This document shows positions 39,996 to 50,763 of a stretch of DNA of 64,000 nt, in pieces; position 1 is the stretch's first letter; each line of letters opens with the position of its first letter. The stretch lies in contig NC_037639.1 of NCBI RefSeq assembly GCF_003254395.2, positions 2,212,501-2,276,500 of the forward strand, read 5' to 3'. The notes beneath the pieces were generated by a model. It worked only from the letters and a program-made list of their open reading frames with translations. It did not search any database and was not told where the DNA came from. The stretch comes from Apis mellifera. Lineage: Eukaryota > Arthropoda > Insecta > Hymenoptera > Apidae. The position numbers and the translations under genes are program-made.

Positions 39996-40500
39996 CTTAA
40001 AAAATTCCGAAGTATTACGATGATACGCTGTTGTTGGACTTGGAGTACTTTCAATGCTAGAACTTAAAGGTTCTGGAGGAATGCGACCTTTTTGAGATTC
40101 TTCAGTCTCAAGACTTAAATTAGTTGATGTAACTTGATTAGTATTATTAGTTAAATCTAGTGGCAAATTTTGCCAATTATCATCAATATCATCAAAAACA
40201 ACTACTTCACCATCACTAACAATAGCCATGCTTCTTGCTGGTGTAGTATGATTTGATTGATAATCTATGCAGTTTTTTGATAATCCATAATCTAAATCTG
40301 CAGTATTTTTTGACACATCATATTCTACATTATTGCTATTCAAAATTGAGTCATAATTAATAATATGATTGCTGTGATTGCTTTTAGGGGAATCATAATC
40401 AATAGATTTTGCTGGATTATGTCGCACTGAATGTATTTCTGAAGAAAATACAGTTTCTGTAACTTCTCTATTAGAACGCTGTTTTCTTGTATCACCACAT
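39996..40500 (-). CDS. Coding exon, 505 nt (residues 272-440), Asn/Ser-rich
   Basis: Acceptor CTTTTTAG|ATGTGG, donor TTAAG|GTATTT. It enters with one base and ends in phase 0. It encodes an Asn/Ser/Asp/Tyr-rich segment with imperfect repeats of IDYDSPK, INYDSIL, DLDYGLSK and IDYQSN spaced through the first half. An acidic island follows (VSDGEVVVFDDIDDNWQNLP), then a Pro/Ser/Thr segment and NTSEFFK. The repeated hydrophobic-Asp-Tyr units look like short linear motifs. The separation from the next exon is a 192-base intron on the 5' side and a 324-base intron on the 3' side. Confidence 0.88.
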
Positions 40501-40692
40501 CTAAAAAGAATTTACATTCATATATAATTTCTAATTATTATTTATATAATAATTTTTTACGAAAATAGTAATTTATTTTTCAAATGTAATAATTTAAAAA
40601 ATACAATTTTTCTTATTTAGATTTTATTTAGATTACTTATATAATATTATGTAAAAATAATCTTAGAATATAAAAAATAATTTTTGAATTAC

Positions 40693-40881
40693 CGACTTCT
40701 TAACTCCCATATAGTTTGAGTATTTGGAGATTTATTATTTCTTTTAACTGATAGCTTGTTGTCTATTTGAATATCTTCATTATTTAAAGAATTTGATGCT
40801 GCAAGAAATCGTGATTTTCTAGCTGCTACTTTACCTCGGCTTTGAGAAAAAACTTCTCGTCCCCCAGCAATTTCTATAATT
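40693..40881 (-). CDS. Coding exon, 189 nt (residues 209-271), basic
   Basis: Acceptor TTTTAG|AATTATAG, donor AGTCG|GTAATT. It enters with one base and leaves with two. It encodes IIEIAGGREVFSQSRGKVAA followed by a Lys/Arg-rich stretch (RKSRFLAAS) and NTQTIWELRSR. It is net basic, unlike the acidic exons further 3'. This could be a phospho- or nucleic-acid-facing or localisation segment, but no domain is recognised. Confidence 0.85.
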
Positions 40882-42754
40882 CTAAAACATAATTATCATG
40901 TATATAATTATTAATTTTATATAATTTAATAGATTTCTAATAATAAAATAAAAATGATAATTTTTAAATATTATTTTATTTTTCTTTTCTAAGCAAAAGA
41001 TTAAATAAATATTATATAATATGGATTATTAAATAAAAAGTTCATATATATATAAAAGTATAAAAAAATGAATTTCAAACAAAAAATAATATTTTAAATT
41101 TATTATGATTATTCTAATTATATTCATATTTATTATAGAATATATATATTAAATGATTCAAATATTTTTTCAATTATTTATAATATAAATAAAACTGTAT
41201 AAATTAAAACTGTTATAAATTAAATAAAACTGTAAAATATAAAAGTATTATATTAAATAAAAAATAATAATTAAATTATTAAATAATGAAATTTTTAAAC
41301 AATATTACAATTCCCTTCATAACATTATTCTTTTATAACATTATTCAAAATTATTTATATAATTATAAATTATTTGCAATAATCATATTAATTTTATCAA
41401 AATTGTAATTATAAAAATGTGTAATAATTTTATTCTTTTTAATTATTATAGTTACCTATAATATAATAAAATTAATTTTAAAATAAACATGTAATAATAA
41501 ATTTAGCTTTTATAAATATCAAATATAATAATATTATATTAAATTATATAATAATAATAAGTAATAATATTATAAAATAGGATTATTTTATTATTCAAGA
41601 ACTTTTTCTCTTGAAATTATTTAATTTCTCTTATAAATTAATAAAAAAATTCTTTCAACCAAGAATAAATAACATAATATAATTAATTATAATATATTAT
41701 TTATAATATAAATCAAAATTTTTTGTAATGTAATATAAAATATGTTATCATAATATAGTTATTATAATATAGTTATTATAATATTTGATTGAATCATATT
41801 TAATTATTAATATTATTATTAATTATTAATTATTAATATATAAAATTAATTATTAGCATATTACTTATAAGCTCAATAAATAATTTAACTTCAAAAAGTT
41901 TATTAATATGTAATGTCATAATAATATTAAAAATATATATATTTAAAAATACATAAAAATATATAAATAATATTCATGTTTCTTCTTAGAAGAATATTAA
42001 AAAATATTAAAAAATATATTAAAAAAATTTATGCTAATTATAAGTAAATACGTAAAAAGATTAATTAACATAATTCAATTATTCTTTTATAATATAATAA
42101 AAATCATAAATAATTAGCAATTATTACAAAAATTATTTTTTGTCATAAATCATATTATATTTTTCTTTTATGATATAAAAACTATTATAATTTATTTTCA
42201 ATTAATAAGACATAAAATTATAATATGTGATATTATAATTTGGATATTTATTAATTTTTAATTAAATTTTTAAATCTTTAATTCAATTTTCTAAATATTT
42301 TAAAAAATTTTTAACACAAATCTTAAAGTAAAACTATTATAAAAAGATATGATAAATAACTTAATAATGATTTAATAATCCTTAATATAATAATTATAAA
42401 ATAATACTAATTATAACATATTTTACATAAAATTAATAATTCAATATTTAATAAAACAAAATTTTTTATTAAATCTTATTATTACTTTATACAATAATGT
42501 ATATTTCATTTTTTTTATATATTCATATTCATAATAAATAATATACATATAAAAAATATTTTATTTATTAAATGTACAATTTCAAAAATCACAATTGATT
42601 TTTTATATTTATATATTATATTATATTTTTATATTATAAAAATATGAAATAATTATAAAAATGTATAAAATAAAATAAAAATTATATTTTAATTTACATT
42701 TCATATAAAAAAATAACAAATTTTAGCTAAATAAATCAATCTTTATGAAAATAA

Positions 42755-42802
<48 letters not shown>

Positions 42803-44577
42803 TTATTTTCTGATTATCATTTAATTATTTATAATTTTTTAATACTTTTTTTCTAATTATTTTTAGTATTTAAAAATTTAAGGTAATTTAAAATAAATTA
42901 TGAATTATTTTTATTTTAAATATGTAAATAGTTAAAAATATATTAAATATTAAATATGTTGAAATTACATTATTTGAATTGATAATTATATTAAAAATAA
43001 AATTATAAAAAAACATCAATTTTCGTAATCATACTATTAACAAATTAATTTATATTATCATAATATTAAATTTTTTTAAAAATAAAAATTTTTATTTTTT
43101 TTTCTTGGAAAAAAAACACAATTAAAATATAAAATTTTTATGAGATGTAATAATTAACCAAATTATTTAATTTGATATTTGATATGTTTTGTTACAAAAA
43201 ATTATTAAAACTCATTGAAAATTATTAATTCATTTGAAAATTCATGCATTATTTTTATGCATATTATTTATAGATTTATATTATCAAATAAATTTTCATC
43301 ATTAAATTCTTAAATTATTTATCTTGATTAAAATCATTATTAAATAAATTGATATATTTATAAAATAATATAAACAAAGAACGAAACTATATTGTGTATA
43401 TATTATTTATTATGTTATTGTTACTTACACTTCGTTATTAATTTATTTTTATATTAATCAGTTTATATGATATTTACTTATTATTAATTATCATAATTAA
43501 CTTAAAAACAAAAAATACAAAATACAATATAACCTAATATCATATGCTTCATGCATAATGTTTATCGACTGAACGTTGATTGTGTCATTGACCGATTGTT
43601 TACCGATTGTTTTAAAATATAAATGAAAGATTTATAAATATTTAATTTTTTGAATGCTCAATAATTAATTTAAATATAAAAAGATTAAGAATTAACTATA
43701 ATAAATAAATAATTAATTTCTCTACTTAAAATATTAAAATGAAAATAAATACTGGAAATATTGAAACAAACAATATAAACGACAATAAAAGATAAAATCA
43801 AATATAAAACAAAATGAAAGAGATAAGAAAATAAAAAATAAAAGAATGTATATTAATTATAATATTATTAAAATTATCATATTTCTTATTATATTATATA
43901 CATTATTTTATATATATATATAAAAATGAATATAATATAATTAGAAGAATAATAAGAAATAATATAATAAGAAAATATAATATATATATATTATATACAT
44001 TATATACATTATTTTAAAGATTTGATATTTTTATAATTTTATTACAGAACTTATTATTATTTATAATTCATTATAGAGTAATAATCCATGAAATTATAAA
44101 TTATTAAGAATAGAATGATATGTTTTGTTATTCGATATTACATAATATTGTATGTATTTAATTATTTAAGTAAAAAAAATATTATAATATATATAAATAT
44201 AAATAAAATAAAAAAAATATTTAGTATATTTTAATATTAAATAGTTTTTCATAAAAACATGGCTTATTCAAAAAACTTAAATTCTATAAATAATTTTATA
44301 TTTTGAATCTTATATTTTTAAATATTTTATTTTTATAATTTTAAAAATTCATTTTTATTTTTTAAAAGTATTATTATTCATTATCATCTACATTTTAGAA
44401 ATTATTAATATATCTAAGTTTTTTTTTTAAATTTGTATATAAAATTATAAATTTTAAATATTTATTTTTATTATTATATTTATATATTATTTTTATATAT
44501 TAAATTTATATTCCACAAATATAAAAAAAATATTTTATTATTTATTTTAAAATAAATAATAAATAAATAAAACATAC
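40882..44577 (-). other. Intron, 3.7 kb
   Basis: GT-AG intron (GTATGT ... ATGTTTTAG). Very AT-rich, with a TA microsatellite at 42,765-42,799. A small GC patch at about 43,548-43,612 was examined as a cassette exon and rejected for lack of an acceptor. Confidence 0.85.
42765..42799. repeat. (TA)n microsatellite
   Basis: About 17 TA units in an intron. Confidence 0.95.
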
Positions 44578-44883
44578 CTGGAATCTCTTAGTTTATAACT
44601 GCGATCACCCTTAGCAGAAGTTAAAATATATACAGGACTTTCCTCAGGCCCACTATCATCTTGCTGAGAGTGACTTTGATGATCACTACCTGGGAGACTA
44701 CCATATTGTTGCGCATCCTCACTATGTCCAGAGGCAGATGAGGAACTTGAAGAAAGTGGTTTTGTGTTAAATGTACCAAGTGAGTTAAATGTTCCAAGTG
44801 GACCGCCAACATTGCTTGTGTTACCACTGACACCAACAGTTAGTTGACTTTCACTTGTAAAACCAGATACCATGCTCGTTGTC
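44578..44883 (-). CDS. Coding exon, 306 nt (residues 107-208), Ser/Gly-rich
   Basis: Acceptor TTTTATAG|GACAACG, donor CCAG|GTATGT. The first base completes the split Arg codon from the previous exon. It encodes a Ser/Gly/Asn/Thr-rich linker with a run of six serines, then a His/Gln/Asp/Ser segment, then an island reading PEESPVYILTSAKGDRSYKL. The island's mix of hydrophobic and charged residues suggests a short ordered or binding motif. The rest is probably disordered. No family is recognised. Confidence 0.85.
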
Positions 44884-47070
44884 CTATAAAACAAAAATAA
44901 TGATTAATTATTATTTATATTATATTCTTTATATAATATTTAAATATAATTATTAAAATAAGATTTATTATATCAATTTTAAATTCTTATATATTATGAT
45001 TATTTTAGTATTTAAAGAAAAATTAATATCAATTTTTATTAAAAAATATTTTTAATATATTTTGAATAAATAAAAATAAAAGAAAAATAAAAGATTTTAA
45101 AAAACTTAATACTAAAATTTATCATTTCTTAATTCAATATTAAAAAAATTAATCAAAATTAATATAATATAAAAAAAAATAAATAAATTTTCATATATTT
45201 ATTTGACTTCTTATAAATTCATATTTTAATATTAATATTAAATATAATTATTTTGTTAATTTTTATTATATTTTATTTAATTTTTTTTGTTCACATTTTG
45301 ACATGAAATTAGTTATAAAATAGTTTGTTCATAAGACTTGTTAAAAGATATACAAATAAAATTTAATAAATTAAAACTTAAAATATTTATGATATAAATT
45401 ATAATGCACAAATAATCAATATTAATATATTTTTTATTATATTTTGTATAAATTTATCGAATTTTCTGACTGATTTTTTAATATTTTTTTGTAATAAGAA
45501 AAATAAAAAAAATATTAGATTTTACGAAAATAAAAAAAGTTAATTCGTATTAATATCTATAGTTGATTTATGACTTTTTTATTATATTTTTCAAAATCAT
45601 TAATATTCAACAAAATTATTTAATTATTTTTTATTTTTATATTTTTTTTATTTAAATTATAACAAAGTAATTAAAAAAAAATCTGTTTAAATCTATGAAA
45701 GTTTTGGATTTAATTTTCCAAAAAAAAATAAAATTTTATTGATATTCAACTGCAATGTTTTTTTTATATGTTAAAAAAAATGTATAAAAAAAGTCTTATA
45801 AGAAAATAGTTTGAAATTAACATTATTTATATTTATCATCAATTTTTCCATATTGAAATATAATTATAATATCAAAATTTCATTTTTATTCCTATATTTC
45901 GTAATTGTTATTTCTAAATTATTTAAACTAAAATACATATATATTATATAATAAATAATTAAACACTGAATTTTTTATATTCTTATGAAATTCTTATAAA
46001 TACTGAATTCATAAAAATAATAATAATAATATAATAATAAATAATTATATACAAGATAATATATAATAATTTAATAACATTAAATATTTAATATTAAATA
46101 TTTAATATTAATATTAAATTAATATTATAATTATATATCTTATTATATTCAAAGTATTATAAAAATTCAAAAGTAATTTAATTTTGTAATGAATAAAAGA
46201 TTCATTCTATCATTTTATTATCAACTATTAACTAAAATTACTAATAACTAAAATTAAATTGTTTTGAAAAGAATATTTTTGTAATTTTTATATTTTAATT
46301 TCTAAATTTTCTATAAATTTCCAAATATATTATGTAAAATAATATATAATTATATATATAATATATATTTATATAATATAATTATATAATTATATAATAT
46401 ATAAAATTATAAAATTATTCGAATCAAAAATTATATAATATTTTTAACAATATAAATTTTAATATTAGATTTTAATATACTAAATTTCGATACATCAATT
46501 AAAAATCTTCATATTTTTATCTTAGAATGAAATTTAATTTTTAATTCAAAAACCATTATTTGAATTGAATTTATTTGAATGAAAATGCGAACATAATTAT
46601 ATATATATAATTTTTTTTTCTATAAAAGATCTCTTTGAGTGTGTGAAATCAATCTTTAAATTCTTATTATTTTTGTATCATTTTTTTAATATAAAATTTT
46701 TTGGAAAATTTTTTTATAGAATATTAAAATTGAAATGTTTTATATGTAATTTAAAATTTTATTTCATTTCATATCATTACAAGATTATATTTAAAAAAAT
46801 AAAGAAAATATTTTAAAAACTGATCTTATATTTTTAAAGTGATATTTCACTAATAAAAAAAATTACTATTACAATTACTAAACTAATTAAAAAAAAAATT
46901 ACTATTATAATTTATAATCTATAATGCGATATTTCAAGACATTTTTATTTTAATAATATTTAATATATTATTAAATATAGTTAAATTAAACTGGTATAAG
47001 ATAAAAAATTTTGTAATTCATTATTTAAAATTGAGAAAAACTAATGATTGATAAATCAATATAAGCTTAC
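44884..47070 (-). other. Intron, 2.2 kb
   Basis: GT-AG intron (GTAAGC ... TTTTATAG). AT-rich, with short TA runs and no reading frame or RNA structure that I can support. Confidence 0.8.
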
Positions 47071-47390
47071 CTATCGGAGATATCACGCTCGAGGTCGATC
47101 ATGTCTTCCAATATCGAATGTGAATGCTTTGAAGGTATGTTCTTGGAAGCAAGGGTAGTAGTCGTAAGAGTGTTCGTTGCGGAAATATTTGTGAGGCTGG
47201 TGGTAATAGAAACGGCCTCTTTTTGACAGAGGCTCTCATGCGGCTGACTAATCTGTGTAGAGGCCCCCGGACTCGGGGGTGGGCCACCCCTAGGCCGACA
47301 TTTCGGAAAAAGTCGGTTCAAATCTGTGTTTTCCAAGATCAGACTTGTCATCGCCACATTACATTCATTTTTCTTAATATTCTGTCCATT
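47071..47390 (-). CDS. Coding exon, 320 nt (residues 1-106 of the joined frame)
   Basis: Acceptor GTTTTAG|AATGG, donor GATAG|GTAAGC. It enters in phase 0 and leaves with two bases over, matching the next exon. It starts NGQNIKKNECNVAMTSLILE. There are out-of-frame ATGs before the first in-frame ATG (47,351), so an upstream coding exon is likely. A Pro/Gly segment (CRPRGGPPPSPGAS) is encoded by a strikingly GC-rich patch, then comes a Thr/Ser-rich stretch and a charged end (ILEDMIDLERDISDR) that could be helical. No domain is recognised. The plus-strand frames across it are shadows of this exon. Confidence 0.8.
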
Positions 47391-47609
47391 CTAAAACATT
47401 ACATATTCAAATCATAAAATATAATAGTTGAATCATATAAGATATTATAATATCAAATATTCTTATAAGAGATATTACATATTTCATATTAAAAATAATT
47501 TTAATATGTAAATAGAATTAATATCTTATTTTTTACTAACTTGTTTTTATTATTAATTAATATGATGCGATAAAATTATTTTTGTATTATTTTAGAAATT
47601 ATTAAAATT

Positions 47610-47611
<2 letters not shown>

Positions 47612-47644
<33 letters not shown>
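47612..47644. repeat. (AT)n microsatellite
   Basis: About 16 AT units, about 220 bases from the splice acceptor of the 47,390 exon. Confidence 0.95.
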
Positions 47645-47646
<2 letters not shown>

Positions 47647-49082
47647 CAAATTTATTAAAATTGAAAGGAAAATACATCGATAAATTCATTGTTATTAATA
47701 TATAATAATAAAATGGATTTTTAATAAAAAACGAATTATTAATAATATAACAAATATTATATCCTTAATTAAAAAATTAATTGATAAATCTTTTTTCTAG
47801 AATAAAATAAATAATAAATGAAATAAATAAACAATTAAAATTTTGAAAATTTATTTATTATTTCTAAAAAATTATATAAAATTATATATATGAGAGTTAT
47901 AGCTAATTTATGTTTTTTTTTAGATCTCAAGTAAATTTCAAATTATACATTAAAAAATTATTAAAAAATTATTAAATATAATTTAATAATAAATTTAATA
48001 ATATATTAAAATTTATTTGTTTTTTAATTGTATTTATATATAATCTTCATTTTCGAAGCAATTTATCGTAAAATATTTTGGTAATTGAGGTTAGGGTTAA
48101 CAGATTAATCGTTTTTTTATTTGAAATTTAATATTGAAATTTAATATTTTGATCTATGATGTAAAAAATATATAATTTTATTTAAAATTAATTTTGAAAA
48201 TTTTGAAATCCTCTCCTATAAAAAAAATACTGATAGACCATTATTTGTTCTTCAAATCATGTAACTTTTATTAATTATATAAGAGTTATTTGAAATATGC
48301 AAATTAGATAAATTATTCTATATAAAATAATGCATATTTAAATTATTTTATTTTGTTAAATAAAAAAATATTTTACATAAAATAATTATAAAAAAAATAC
48401 ATTTAAGATTATAAAGAGAAAAAAATAAAAAAACATAATATAAAATTTTGTGCTTGTATTTATTATAATACTAACTGTAAATAATTATAAAGTTGGACAG
48501 CTTAAATAAAGCTTAGTATATATCTCAATTATTGATTAAATTATTGATAGTTAAATATATGCATTGCATATATTTTCAATACATAACATCGCCCACTTAA
48601 TTTCTGTCTTCAATAAAAAGTTTTCCTTTATTAAAAATATTGTAAAATTTATATCAGAAACTCTATTTCCAAAATTGAAATCATTTTAATATAACAGATA
48701 AATTATTTTATTTTTAATAGGTATGATGTATCAATGCTTATTTACCCAACTATAAATTTAATTGTTATTATATCTACTTATACATGAGATTTTTATTATT
48801 TTTCGATATTATAAATCGTTATTTTATTTTATATATTATTCAAATAAAATTTTTATCGTAATTTTATTTATGTGATTTTTATGTGACAAAATTTAAATAT
48901 AACATATAGAATATTATACATAATTATTATATATAATTTAATTTTATAACAATTAATAAAATTGAAATGAATAAAAGAAGGATAATAATATATATATAGA
49001 TAATAATATAGAAAGATACATATATGTATATAACAAAAAAGTAAGTTAATACAAAAAATTATATAATAGTCAATAATATATA

Positions 49083-49088
49083 ATAATA

Positions 49089-49122
<34 letters not shown>

Positions 49123-49141
49123 TATATATATATATATATAT
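49083..49141. repeat. (TAA)n / (TA)n compound microsatellite
   Basis: About nine TAA units followed by about ten TA units. Confidence 0.9.
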
Positions 49142-49344
49142 TAGTGATGAATAATCGAATATAAAAATTAATATAAAAAAAGGAATAAAAGAAAATAAAT
49201 AAATAAGGAAAGTATACAATTTATAAAAAAAAACAATTTTAATCAAAACAAATAAATAGGATAACAAAAGGATAAAAAATGCGAAAGGAAAATATAGAAA
49301 AGAAAAAATATAAAGAAAGAAAGATGAATATAAGAAAGAATAAC

Positions 49345-49434
49345 AGAAAACGTGAGAGAACGCAAGTTTGGCCCATGCTTCGTTGAATGTGGAATCGATA
49401 GAGGGTCACTGGCATCAGAAAATACAATCGGCAT
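49345..49434 (-). CDS. Candidate first coding exon (about 30 codons)
   Basis: An ATG in a good insect context (TTTAAAATGCCG) opens a frame of about 30 codons starting MPIVFSDASDPLSIPHSTKH. Its base composition and codon choice are clearly less AT-rich than the flanks. Past codon 30 the frame becomes a Phe/Leu/Ile-rich translation of pyrimidine-rich intron-like sequence. The only phase-0 donor is TCT|GTTATT, a weak site, though U-rich sequence follows, which can support weak donors. Phase 0 is what the 47,390 exon needs. The upstream acceptor is poor (nearest is AATAG at 49,468-49,472, with no pyrimidine tract). So this may instead be an alternative first exon with its own start. The opposite strand is also open here (about 50 codons) but lacks splice signals. 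Confidence 0.4.
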
Positions 49435-50579
49435 TTTAAAGTTTATTTCAGTTTATTACATAGGTTACTATTGTGTTCATTTTCCTTCATTTTATAATTA
49501 ATATATATATATCGAATTTATATTTGTTATTATTTAACATGTACATATTCATCAATATTCTAATACTTTATTATAATTCTCTATCTCCACATTTATTACT
49601 CATTTCTCATATGTTTTATTATTAATATCTAACTTTTATATTTATATATATAATAAAAACATATATTGAAATAAATAAAATGAATAATGAAATAATTATT
49701 AATATTTCTTTTAATATTTTATATAATTATTATTTAATATTTCCTTTAATAACAATGAAAATTAAAACCAAATAAAATAAATCATGCATTAATTCAAATA
49801 AAATTTTATCTAAAAATACATAATTAATACATATAAATAATAAAAACAAAAATATTGAATTTTAAATTTATTATATATTCTATTATAAATTTACTATATT
49901 TCGTAATTTTTATATTTTTAAAAAAAATTATAATATTTTATATTTTTGTGTTTTATAATATTACATATTTATTAATTACATATTTATTAATTAAATTCTT
50001 TACTTTTAAGATAATTAAAAATTTGAAAAAATTATATTTTATATAATACAAATATAAAATATTAGACTTCAAAATATGACATATTTAAATTATATTCTTT
50101 TTTTTTGATTTTATCTTTATTTATAAAAATATTACTTTAAAACTTTTTAATTTACTATTTTTTTCATTCAGATTTTTTCATTTATTTTTTATTTATTTTT
50201 AATTTTTTAATCGTTTTTGCAAATAAAAATTGTTTCACAAAATCTCTTTCCTCAAATCCAAAAAATAAAAAAATAACAATAAATAAAAAATAATCCAAAA
50301 AAAGAATTAAAAGTTATTTGTAAATGTACATTTATATTTTATTTTTTATAGATAATATTATATATAAATATACACTAATGTATATATCTTTATATATATC
50401 TTTATATGTATATATTAATATGTATATATTAATATCTTTATATGTATACATTAATATATATTTATATGTATACATTAATATATACATATTATAATATATA
50501 TATGTAGTATAATAGATGATGTAGATAGATATTTAAATTAAAAAATATATTAATTTTTATTTTTAATGTATATAATTTC

Positions 50580-50582
<3 letters not shown>

Positions 50583-50627
<45 letters not shown>
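50583..50627. repeat. (AT)n microsatellite
   Basis: About 22 AT units. Confidence 0.95.
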
Positions 50628-50631
<4 letters not shown>

Positions 50632-50715
50632 TATATATAAAATATGAATAAATAAAATTATGAGCAGTTTAATATTAACTAAAACTATTTTTAATTTTCA
50701 TTTCTCTCAAATATA

Positions 50716-50723
<8 letters not shown>

Positions 50724-50761
<38 letters not shown>
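50724..50761. repeat. (TA)n microsatellite
   Basis: About 18 TA units, about 100 bases from the previous one. Confidence 0.95.

Positions 50762-50763
<2 letters not shown>

Larger units (their letters stand above)
47391..49344 (-). other. Intron, about 2 kb, no gene seen
   Basis: It ends in the acceptor TTTTAG at 47,391. It contains a TA microsatellite at 47,612-47,644 and a TAA/TA compound repeat at 49,083-49,141. The rest is undistinguished AT-rich sequence. Confidence 0.45.

Noticed and set aside
43548..43615. Possible cassette exon on the minus strand (GC patch, 25-30 open codons)
   Set aside because: No acceptor AG upstream in range, the donor-like site is weak, and the DNA contains an internal direct repeat of AACAATCGGT.
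44621..44836. Second minus-strand frame across the 44.6 kb exon
   Set aside because: Out of phase with flanking exons; a shadow of the Ser-rich frame.
47223..47417. Plus-strand frame across the 47.1 kb exon
   Set aside because: It overlaps a minus exon with good acceptor, donor and phase; a shadow created by its GC-rich patch.
48089..48100. Telomere-like GGTTAGGGTT
   Set aside because: Only about two units; insect telomeres are long TTAGG arrays.
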